A stretch of DNA of 64,000 nt, taken from the NCBI RefSeq assembly GCF_007655135.1, contig NC_045128.1, forward strand, positions 5,580,001 to 5,644,000, read 5' to 3'. Under the pieces are notes generated by a model, which saw only the letters and a list, made by a program, of their open reading frames with translations, was not told the origin of the DNA and searched no databases. The position numbers were made by a program, and so were the translations under genes. This stretch comes from Punica granatum (Eukaryota > Streptophyta > Magnoliopsida > Myrtales > Lythraceae). Below, piece after piece: positions 1 through 9,302 of this stretch. Positions within the stretch are counted from its first letter, which is position 1, and every line of letters starts with the position of its first letter.

Positions 1-1199
1 TCTTTAACCCCTTACACACTCTCTCGGTTTACTAAATGGATGATTGCACTACCTCGGGATTCTTGTACTTTTTCCTAAGTATCGTCTTAGTTGCTTAGGA
101 AAACATATTTAATCTAACCAAAATCCTATATTTCTACGGCCATTGCAATCAGACAAGATTCATTATTAGATTCTATCCCAACTCTTGGGTGCCTAAGGCG
201 TGCAAGTATATTCCTATCTCTACACGCAAATCAACTCGATTAAACAACTAATTGAAGTCAAACAAAGGCTATTTTACACCCTTCTAAACCTTCACTCACT
301 CCATCGAGTTTGTTTGGGCCACAAGGATGTTATTGGTCATCAATTGACAACATGCATTAAGTATGGAGATAAAATAAGCACTTCATAACATTCCATAAAC
401 CGATCAAGAGAGTACTCCAAATCAAAATACACCAAGTTTTATCGGAATCCTAGAAGTCAAGCTTAGCTCATATCCAAGATAGTCATCACAAGAACATAGA
501 TTAACATTATACAAGAAAGAGAAGAGAAAGATGAAGAGAAAACTCGGTAGGTCACCCGACTTCCCGTCTTCGACTCAAGCCTTAGCCCTCCCTTGAACCC
601 AAAATGCTTCAGCTCTATTGAGCCCTCTCTTTCCCTCTGTTTTTCGTTCAGCTCAGCCCAGGAAGAAGGAAAATAATCAAGAGAGAATGACAAAACGAAC
701 AAAGAGGAAGAAGATAAGAAGTAGTGATGGGATGGGAATGATGGTGATGCCTTCTTTTTCTTTGCATCCCCACGAGCCTTCCTTCTCTTCCCCACAATCT
801 TCTAATTTTATCTCTCTTTCATCAAAGTGGATACACCAAGGACAAGACAATCTTGAATTTTCGGTATATTCAAAGGGATGGCAGAGAGGGCAGAGTTGCG
901 ACTTTCAGAAAAGGTTGCAACCTCATGACCCTATTGCCCCTTGCTTCTTCAAGAGGAAAGTTGCAACCTTCAACTGAGGTCGCGACTCCCACTATTCCAA
1001 CTTCGATCCTTCTTCTGAAACACCTACCAACAATCATCAAACGCTCCCATGAGTGTCGAACAAAGTAAAAGATGTACTAAAGACTTAACGACTCCCTCCG
1101 AGCCTTAACTTAACACAAAAACATCGAAACAACACATTTTGCTGAAGACTAAACTGACAATATAGCAAAAATGGGAATATAAAACAACTCTAATTAGAG
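1..1199. other. No gene recognised; repeat-like DNA
   Basis: I see no convincing coding region here. Two overlapping open frames on opposite strands (463-795 minus, 618-977 plus) are low-complexity Ser/Lys-rich translations of purine/pyrimidine-rich DNA and look spurious. Around 890-990 there are repeated 'gttgcaacc/gttgcgact' words of the kind found in plant LTR sequences, so this may be the end of a retroelement, but no LTR boundary or target duplication can be placed. Confidence 0.4.
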
Positions 1200-1202
1200 G
1201 TT

Positions 1203-1395
1203 ATCAGAAGCTCAGTGAGGTCTGAAGAGTCTTGTGCTCTCTCAAAAAGTCTTCCACGAGAGTCGCTGTATGACAAGTTCAGCTCGAGCTAGCGATGACT
1301 TTAATTGCCCAATGGAGTCTGGTAGTGGTCCTAATTTTTGACAAGAGTCCACGAGAAGCAGACCTCCTTAAGTTTCGATGAATGTTCAGTCATGG
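1203..1395 (-). pseudogene. TNL LRR relic 1
   Basis: On the minus strand this stretch matches pieces of the LRR exons of the TNL copies further right. The words 'gaagctcagtgaggtctgaag' and 'gactttaattgcccaatgga' recur at about 56268-56300 and 56900-56930, and the second also near 21220. The usual peptide would be an LRR segment around a Ser-Ile-Gly-Gln-Leu core. Frames are broken throughout, so this is a degraded LRR fragment. It also supplies the unoccupied site for the MITE inserted at 56301 in the homologous relic. Confidence 0.6.
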
Positions 1396-2463
1396 TTACC
1401 AAAAAAAGCTGACATTGAACATAGAAATGAAACAAAAGGGAAAAGAATGAGGAGGAGAATGTTATTTTTTTCCCCTCAATATTTCCCTTTTAAAATGAGG
1501 GAAAAAATTTCTGCTTAAATCCAACATGAAAGAACTTTCTTTTAGTGCACAAGAAAAAAAAGTTAGTTCTAGTTTGAGGTTTACCCTTTATTAGGCTGAT
1601 CCAAGAATTAAAGGGCTTATTGAACTTTCGGATATCATGGTGCACATTAAAAAAAAATGGCAGTCATCGCTTCCTTTTTCTTTAAATCCCTCTGTATAAA
1701 TGAGCCACTTCACTTTGAAATAAAACCGACTTTCAGATTCAGTTGAGATTGATTCCAGTTCATCAAAATAGAATCATTCGGGAAAAAAAGGGGGTTAGTA
1801 TTAGGACCCACTAAGCTCTTATATTCATAGTTGGCACGTGAAGATCTTCTCGTAGGTTTATCGAGTGCTAATTTGGCAAAGAGTTATCTTCACTACAAGC
1901 TGGAATTAATAGAATAAAGACGGAAACAAAATAATGGATAACAAATAACAACGGATATATGCGTGGAAAACCGTGCAAGGGACTACCATATGGGTTAAGG
2001 GACAAAGATTCCACTATGTAATAGCACGTTACACAGGTTCTAATCTAGCAATGTGGACCGTAACTAGATTGGGACCTACCGCTCTCTCCACCTGAAAATC
2101 CAACATATTAAATCTTGTTATTAATATACGTAAACCCAGAAAAATATCTCCAATTACTATATACAGTTGCCACATATTATATATTAATTCTGGAGGTGTT
2201 CTGCACCTTGGTCATGTGTTTTTCACCGATGGTGGGGGCTCCTTTCATAGGCGAAGGAAACTGATAAAACAATGGGCAAATTGTCGAGCCCTCACGCCCA
2301 GCAAAAGAGATATTATAAAAAGTTCTGCGAGATTCAATCCCATCCCCAGCCATTTGCAATTTGCAGTTTCTTTTTAATATCTTCATGTGGCGCCGGACCA
2401 GTTGCCCTGCCAACAGTTGCAAGGCTTCACCCTCGCTATGAGATCAAGAGATTGTTTAATTTT
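1396..2463. other. TNL intron/flank-like DNA without a gene
   Basis: Bases about 1440-1710 align by eye with 33640-33800 (shared words such as 'gcttaaatcca' and 'aaatccctc'), so both are probably remnants of the same intron or flank of ancestral TNL copies; the second has a deletion of roughly 90 bases relative to this one. I recognise nothing coding between 1760 and 2460; the short open frame at 2177-2422 has no recognisable content. Confidence 0.4.
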
Positions 2464-2620
2464 GGTTAGGATAATTTCTCGAACCCTCTTATTTCTGCTA
2501 TCCTATCTATTCCCTGCAAGGCCGTGACTTTTCTTTAAATTCGTTAGGATAATTTCTCGAACCCCTTATTTCTCCTATCCTATCTATTCTCTTCAAGGCC
2601 ATGACTTTTGTATAAATTCC
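2464..2620. repeat. Imperfect tandem duplication, about 78 bp x 2
   Basis: Two adjacent copies begin with 'ttaggataatttctcgaacc' (about 2464 and 2542) and run through 'tatcctatctatt' to 'gacttt'. Related sequence lies in intron 2 of TNL-1 (about 7015-7080) and next to the TNL-3 TIR exon (about 35045-35090), so this is a locally duplicated piece of the intron that follows the TIR exon. Confidence 0.65.
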
Positions 2621-2648
2621 CGAGTTCAGTGATTTTTTTTTTGCTGAC

Positions 2649-2856
2649 CAGTGGCTAAAAATTCAGTCATAGGAAATGTTGTTCGTACTTGAAGAATAAC
2701 GTTTCGTACAAAAAGAATAATATTTCGTACAAAAACATCAGTCGACTGCATGTATTGCATATACGGATCAGTTGGCTAATGCTTTTGTACGAAATGTTAC
2801 GAAATGTTATTCTCCAAGTACGAATAAATTTTGTATGACTGAATATTTAGTCACTG
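2649..2856. mobile_element. MITE with long (~70 bp) terminal inverted repeats
   Basis: The left end starts CAGTGGCTAAAAATTCAGTC and the right end, read in reverse, starts CAGTGACTAAATATTCAGTC. The match continues through 'TTCGTACTTG(A/G)AGAATAAC' and 'TTTCGTACAAAA'. Most of this 208-bp element is therefore an imperfect palindrome with a short centre. There is no coding capacity. I could not fix a target-site duplication, so the superfamily is open. It lies in intron-like DNA 3' of the TIR relic. Confidence 0.75.
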
Positions 2857-2991
2857 AACCAAACGTTTTTTTAAAATTCCCGCGCGGGGGCGGAGGAGGA
2901 GTAAGGGTTCTATTCAGATAGATTGATAGTACTCACGAGAAAAATAGATAGAATAGCCGAGAAGTGAAAAATATGAAGCAGCAAAGAGTAA

Positions 2992-3273
2992 TTACCCGTT
3001 TGCCATTTTATATAGTTCCGGACCCTTCAGCTTCACAGCTTCCTTCCGCCCGTCCCTCCACGCTTGGACCTTCTCCTGACCGAACCTCTTCTCGTGCAGG
3101 GAGAACACTTTGGAATCCAGGAATATTGGCATGATTAGCTGTTTGCTCTCCCTCATGGACTTCACCATCCCTGCCACCTCCATGAGGCACCACTTGCTCA
3201 ATGCGTAATTGGGCGTAATGTCCAGGAATATTGGCATGATCAGGTTGGAAATCTGCAGAAAGAGGGATGTCAA
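2992..3273 (-). pseudogene. TIR exon relic of a TNL, rearranged
   Basis: The minus strand encodes the second half of a TIR domain, including the SKWCLMEV motif with the catalytic-type Glu and the exon end 'KMANG' followed by the same splice-donor context (GGGTAA) as the other TIR exons here. It lacks the N-terminal half (no EYEVFLSF motif). A copy of the LIMPIFLD-xTP segment sits in front of the YALSKWC motif, while at the normal place of that segment the following ~18 residues (VTPxEVQHQTGSYAK) are missing. The reading frame also switches at the insertion. It lies 3' of TNL-1 with no NB-ARC exon after it, so it is a leftover of a lost gene. Confidence 0.8.
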
Positions 3274-3355
3274 CGGAGTGAAAATAACAGTTAATTAGCA
3301 TCGACAAATCAGCAATTTCTCAAATCAGAAGTAAAAAAGATTGAAAAGATATAAA

Positions 3356-6300
3356 CTAAAAGCTGTGAAAAGACATCATACCTCCCTGCATTTGCGCAAT
3401 CTGGTTTGACCAAGTAAACAGGGCACCGGTAGGCCTAGTTAAGGGAGTGTTGCTGTGAATTGGACCATAAAATATTAGGCTTTGCGGAATTCTCGTTAGT
3501 AACAGCCCATTACTCTGCTGCTTTGAAAGATCGGGTAACTTAAGTGCCTTGCATTGAAAGATGTCCAACGCCCTCAGATTACTCAGTTCCTCGAGTCCTG
3601 GAATTTCCGTGATGTTCTCACAACCTGCCATCATTAAGATCTTCAGCCTCTGCAACTTCGATAGGTTTGGTAACTTCTTGAGCGATCTGCACCCACTGAT
3701 GTCCAACTCCAGCAGTGACTCCAATTCTGCAATCGCATCAATTTCACTAAATTGCTCGCAACCTGTAAGGCATAATTGCTCCAAAGAGTTTGGAAGCACT
3801 GGCAAGCATTTGAGCGATGTGCAACAGGCCATCGATAACATTCTCAGGCTGTGCAAACTGCTGAGACCTTGGATCTCAACTAGCTTACCGCTAAACGGTA
3901 CACTTAGGGACTTCAAGTTCTTCAACTTGGATAAGTCGGGAAGTCTCTCAACTTGAGACCAAGCGGCAGATAAAGCAGTTAAAGACTTGAGCCTCTCCGA
4001 CTCCAGACCGTCCAGCTCAGTTAAGGGGCAGGAATCTGTATTCAGATACTTCAGGGACAGGAGATTGCCAAGGCCTTCAATTTCCCTGAGATTGCCGCAA
4101 TTCATAACCTCTAACATCGACAAATTCTTCAAGTTTGACATGTCTGGCAATCTCTCAAGTGAGTCACAGGCTGTAATTCTCAAAACTAACAGACTTGAGG
4201 GAAGAGCGGGGAGGCTTTTTAGTTCAAGACAAAAACGAATATCGAGCTCTTTAAGACGATGGAGAAATGCACCTGTATCTTCCGGTAAGGTAGATATCTT
4301 CACTGACTGCAAAGTCATTTCCTCGAGTTTCCTCAGGCTGGAGATGCTTTCCAGCTCCTTGAGCTCGAAATCATTAAACAAAATCAGTTCTTTCAGATTA
4401 ACCAAGTTTGCAAGGTTCAGGGAACTCAGTTTTGAAAAGGCTTCAACTCTTAGACTAATTAAGCTAGATGGAAGCTTGGGGAAGGTCAGAAGATTGCGGC
4501 AGCGAACTAAATCAAGGGTCTGTAGGCATGAGAGAGCCCTCATATCTGCCGGGAGGCTCTTTACCCTGCGAACTTTCAAGATCCTCAAAGAGGATAGACT
4601 CAGAATTTCATTGGAAATTATTTCGGCTCTTTCTCGCTCCAGTGAAGACCAAGAGGCGTCCAGCACTTTGAGCTTCTTCAAGCTTCCCAGGTTACCTGGT
4701 AAACAAGTGATATCCGTGTGATCGATCTTGAGCAATTCCAGATCATGTAGATCTCCAACAAAATCGGGCATACTTCTGATTTTAGTTTGCGACAAGATCA
4801 ATTCAACCAATGAGGTTAACTGCCCAATGGAGTCTGGAAGTTCCTTTAGGCCAGAATCTTTTAATGATAGTTTCCTCAAGTTCATGAGGGATCCGACAGA
4901 TGCGGGAATTTCATGGAGAGATCTACAACTATTTGCAGATAAAACTTCGAGCTTCTTCATACCTCTAGATATTGGTATTTCTTTGACCCCTGTACTATCA
5001 ATGAGAAACTCGACTAGTGACTCCATGGAACCCAATTGTTCCGGCAACTTCTCCAGTCCCCAACAACCCCTCAAATTTAGGAGGATCAGGTTCTTTAGAA
5101 GCCCTATTGACGGATCAATGTAAAGCAACTGCATGCAGGACTCGAGAATCAAGATTTCCAAGCTCGGAAATGCTGAGAAGTCAGGAGTTCTGCTTATTTG
5201 GCACTCTCTTAGATTGAGAACTTTGAGCTTCGACCCGAACTGAAGAACACAAAAGAGAGGTAAGAAAACTATTTAGATGGAATCACATTGATAGAAATCA
5301 TTGTTGAAAGTAACAGGTGAGACCTTGATCGAGCTCCAACCGGTCCAATCATCATGAATTAAGCTCTTTGACAGATCGAGAACAATTAAGTTCCTCAAAA
5401 CTAAATTCATCGGCAGAGACATGTTCTCTCTGTGCCAACTCAACCATGTCAGCTGGCGGAAAAGATTTCGAAAGTTCCCATCAAGTCTAGCGCCGGCGAG
5501 TTCAAGAACTCTCATCCTTGGAAGATTCCTAAACATGTCATCATTAAGATGATCTTCTTCCTCCATGAAATGATATCCTTCTAGACTGATGGCTTCCACT
5601 TTTGATGTTCCCTATTCTCATAAAAAACATCGAAAACAGAAGCGGTTTCAAACAATTTTCATGATCTCAAAGCCGATCTAAATTACATCAAAAATGTCAT
5701 ACCTGTTTTTCCACTAATACATCAAATGCAACTTCACAGTGCCACAGCCTACTCCGCCGTCCTGGTTCTTTGTCTTCTTGTTCAACAATGCTTCTACCGA
5801 AATCTCTGAGTTGATCGTGCATCCATATCGTATTGTCCTCTCCGATTTTAATCAACGACTTTAGTTGGAGGATCTCGATTCCCACTTCTGGGGAAATTTT
5901 AGCATCTTCCCACATGGGCATCACTAGCCTGATGTCCATTCCAATGAAAAGGCATGCAATGTCAAGGAATATCTCCTTTTGCTCACGTTCCAACGACTCG
6001 TAACTTAGCTTCAACTTATCTTGGATGTCGACCATGCCAAGCTTGAATTTCAACTTCTCTATCGTAGCATGCCACATATCCTTCCTTCCACCATAGACAG
6101 ATAAGAATGATCCCATAACCTCAAGAGCCAGAGGAAGCCGTCCAGTTATGTTCACGATCTGCAATGCTTCTTCGGCCAAGTCAGGTCTGGGCAACTTATC
6201 TCTGAATGCGTGCATGCAGAAGAGCTCTAAAGCATGACCTTCATCCAGTAATGGGACTTCATACAAATCTTGCACTTGAAATTGTTCCAGGACATCCTTT

Positions 6301-7945
6301 TCTCTGGTAGTGATGATGATCCTGCTTCCTCGGCCAAACCAACCAACATCAGCTGCCAAAGCTTTAATCTGGTTGATGTGGTCCACATCATCGAGAAGAA
6401 TCAGGACTTTCTTTTGGCTAAGCGTTTCCTTAAGCACATTGGTTCCTTCCTCTACAGTAGCATAGTCCTGCTGCTCAAGCTCTAATACGTCGGAGACCAA
6501 TTTACTTTGTAAGTATTGAAGGCCTCTGGGATACCGGGATGTTTCTCGGATATCTTTAAGGAAAGAATTACTTTCAAACTTGTCTACAATTTGGTTGTAG
6601 ACAAACTTGGCTAGAGTTGTCTTCCCTATGCCGCCCATGCCCCAAATCCCGAATACCTGAACCTGATAGTCTATGCCAACTTCTAATTTTTTCACAAGTT
6701 CTTCCGCACGATCCTCGATTCCAACAAGGACAGTACCCATTTCCAAGTAAGACTTCTTCAGTTCTCTAATGATCTTTGCAACAACTAATTTTATGAACTC
6801 ACCTTGATGTCTGCAAAGACATATATCGTTGTCACTTGTCAAACTCAAAAAAAAATAAAAATAAATAAAGAAGAAGAGCCAAAGCAAGAAATTAGAAATA
6901 AGCAAAATATTGCTGAACTTAATTAATCTGCGCAGACCCTAGTCTTGAGATGTTCTGCCCTTTGGTCACCGATGGTGAAGGAAGCTGATAAAATAATAAG
7001 CAACTATTATTTTTTTCCCCTCGATATTTCTCTTATTTCCCCTATCCTATTTATTCCCTTTAAGGCCATGAGTTTTCTTTGTAATGGGGGGAAAATAACA
7101 GCATTGAATTCAAATAGATAGAATAGTATCCACGCGAAGAATAGATAGAATAGCCGAGAAGTGAAAAATATGAAGCTTAGAGTTACCCGTTTGCCACTTT
7201 ATTAAGTTCCAGACCCTTCAATTTCACAACTTCCTTCAGCCCATCCCTCCACGCTTGGACCTTCTCCCGATCGAACCTCTTCTCGTGCTGAGAGAATGGT
7301 TTGGCGTAACTCCCTGTCTGGTGTTGGACCTCACCTGGCGTAACGTCCAGGAATATTGGCATGATTAGCTGTTTGCTCTCCTTCATGGACTTCACCATCT
7401 CCACCACCTCCATGAGGCACCATTTGCTCGATGCGTAATCTGCGGAGAAGATGGGGATCCCTATCTTTGTCTGCTGGATTGATTCCATAAGCTTGGGGCC
7501 GATCTCCTCCCCTACGCGGAGCTCTTCATTGTCCCTGAAGGTGCGGACCCCAGCATCGATGAGGCTATGGTAGAGGTAGTCTGTGAATGTCTTCCGGGTG
7601 GCGGTCCCCCTGAAGCTCAGGAAGACTTCATACTCATGGCCTGTCGCTGGATCGTCTGAGTCTGAGGAGTCGGATGATGGAACATTGTGGCTTCCCTCTA
7701 CCTCTTGCTGATGCTGCTGCAGCAGGACATGTCATAGTAAATACACACACACGCAGGGTGAAATCCCTCATATCTGCCAGAATATTGGTAGATTGCAATA
7801 CCTGCGAATTGTTCACATTCATCCTGCTCGAGTTGCCACTTTGCCATCTCTTACGAGCTTGAAGGAAAGCAGCCACGAGGACCGATGCTGTCGCACAGAT
7901 TGCAATAGCCAAAGCACGGTACCTAGGATGTCTGTCGGATGCCAT
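3356..7945 (-). CDS. TNL-1: membrane-anchored TIR-NB-LRR immune receptor (5 exons)
   Basis: Proposed exons on the minus strand: 7945-7802, 7716-7187, 6810-5703, 5611-5324, 5239-3356; all junctions are GT-AG and phases agree, giving 1317 aa. Exon 1 encodes a hydrophobic segment (about residues 11-29) followed by ARKRW, like the N-terminal anchors of flax L6/M. TIR spans about 76-215, with EYEVFLSFRG and the SKWCLME motif (Glu ~151, the NADase-type residue). NB-ARC holds the P-loop GMGGIGKTT (Lys ~288), kinase-2 LILLDDVD, RNBS-B GSRIIITTRE, GRLPLAL in place of GLPL, and MHD (~555-557). Exon 4 is the short NB-LRR linker (GTSKVEAISLEG). The last exon encodes about 600 residues of LRRs and ends at a TAA with no further donor needed. 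Expected role (family knowledge): effector recognition, then TIR NADase signalling. It is the only unbroken TNL here; expression is not known. Confidence 0.85.
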
Positions 7946-8008
7946 AGCGGACGGGTCCTGTAATTTCCTCTTCTTACCTTTCCAGTTGCCAGCAAACAGA
8001 GAGACAGG

Positions 8009-8248
8009 TTAGCTCAGGACTCCTGTCGCAGCAAATTGTGCATAATGAAATAAGAAAGGAGAATCGATCTCCTTATGGCCAACTGAAGTCAGCCGGCCGG
8101 GAATCAATTCATTTTTTCCGTGGAACACGGAACCGTGAGAGCATCTGCCCTGCCACTTTTTCTCTTTCTTGCTTTCTTTCTTTGAAGGCGAAGGATAAAG
8201 ACTGGCAATAAACAGAAAACTCACGAAAATTCCAAAGTATCTCATCAT
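8009..8248 (-). CDS. Small hydrophobic-basic ORF (MRYFGI type), possible anchor exon
   Basis: An ATG-initiated frame of 79 codons, 61 bases upstream of the TNL-1 start region. It begins M-MRYFGIFVSFLFIASLY and is followed by a Lys/Glu-rich stretch, i.e. one predicted membrane segment plus a basic flank, the same plan as TNL-1 exon 1. A second copy with the same MRYFGI start lies upstream of the TNL-3 TIR exon (36102-36275); the N-termini are similar and the C-termini diverge. I see no clear in-phase splice donor, so it could be an upstream ORF, a 5' exon, or an old first exon. No known family is recognised. Confidence 0.4.
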   Translation of the reverse strand: MMRYFGIFVSFLFIASLYPSPSKKESKKEKKWQGRCSHGSVFHGKNELIPGRLTSVGHKEIDSPFLFHYAQFAATGVLS

Positions 8249-8832
8249 GGCAGCAAATTATCGACTTGACTCGCGGCCCAGGGTGTTTTGGCCCTTCCTA
8301 TACATCAGGGTTGCTGTACCCCGCATTTTTACCTTTTCGATTTTCAATTTTCAACAAAATGATTCCATAAAGCTCTGTCTGACTATGTGATCTGAGGTCA
8401 AAAGGAATGTTTTTGCGATCTGTCAATTTTGGTTTCACTTTTATATTTAATTAAGGATGTTGGCACTAAAGAGGGTGTAGCGCACGCGCTCACTTGGCAA
8501 CCAAGAGGTTTCAAATTTGATATTTGTGGTAGGATAGTGACACTTAACTCAATTGTCTTATTTTTCTCGACTTGTTCCACATCAATTTAACCGGCAGTAA
8601 TACTATAATATTTTACCAACAATCTATATTTTAGCAGAATGTAGAATGTATTGTTCGATGATTTCTTCTGAATATAATCTCAGTGCCATCTGAGGATGAG
8701 GACGATGATCGGTGCTGCTTCCATCTGTCTCCCGCAGTCAGAGACCATCACATTATACAAATATAAATTTTAAGTTTGGAGATAAACATTCGAAATTGAA
8801 TTGTACACAAATACGCAAATAAAATCTCATAC
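8249..8832. other. Upstream flank of TNL-1, no gene seen
   Basis: This DNA is shared with the TNL-3 upstream region (about 38190-38300) and a third copy at about 42650-42800 (common words 'ttgtcttatttttctcga' and 'ttagcagaat'). Near 8440-8455, 'cacttttatatttaattaagg' is the unoccupied counterpart of the hAT insertion site at 36332-38093. The open frame at 8398-8580 is not conserved and probably not a gene. Confidence 0.5.
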
Positions 8833-8994
8833 AGGTGAAATATTCTCATCCTTCCTGCTGGAAATAGGATTTCGCAGTCTCTTCTTGAAGAAGGAAGGGA
8901 TTCCGATGAAAGCAGAAATAATGACCGAGACCATTGCACAGACCGAAGTAGGCAAAGTGTGGCGCTGAGGAGAATGCTTATCAGAACCTTCCAT
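8833..8994 (-). CDS. Candidate alternative first exon of TNL-1 (second membrane anchor)
   Basis: An ATG opens a 54-codon frame starting MEGSDKHSPQ, followed by a hydrophobic run (MVSVIISAFIGI) and the basic block KKRLRN. It ends at CCT followed by GTATGAG, a good donor. The donor phase (0) equals that of TNL-1 exon 1 and of the TIR exon acceptor at 7716, so splicing from here would give an in-frame TNL with a different anchor. A decayed paralogue of the hydrophobic part is present upstream of TNL-3 (38326-38440). It may instead be the orphan exon 1 of a lost TNL copy. No transcript evidence is available. Confidence 0.45.
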
Positions 8995-9302
8995 AACAGC
9001 AGATGCAATTGAAGTACTCATACAGCAAAACGTATAAGTGATCATACAGAAAGAGGAAAAAAAAGTTGTGATCATATCATTAGGTCGATTATTTAAACAA
9101 CATACTAAAGTGCGAAATCATTGTCTGCTCCTGATTTGTAGTGGGATATATAGTATTATATGAAGTGCTCCTCCGTGCAGAATTCGTTCTAAAGTATCCA
9201 TATCTATTCTTTCTTTCACGCTCATGTTTTTCCTCTGTGAAAAGCAAAAGTCGAGAAAGGCATCATATTTCCTTTGTGTGTGTGTGTGTATGTTGCTGGC
9301 AC

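Noticed and set aside
463..977. Overlapping frames on both strands (110 and 119 codons)
   Set aside because: Low-complexity Ser/Lys-rich translations of purine-rich DNA; mutually overlapping; no homology recognised.
3561..5123. Long plus-strand open frames (131, 244, 131 codons) opposite TNL-1 LRRs
   Set aside because: They are antisense shadows of the leucine-rich coding sequence; the same occurs opposite TNL-2 and TNL-4. Composition is Ser/Leu-rich with no domain.
2992..7945. TIR relic at 2992-3273 as a second, C-terminal TIR domain of TNL-1
   Set aside because: It lies after the TNL-1 stop, has a broken frame and its own exon-end splice context, and lacks the N-terminal half.
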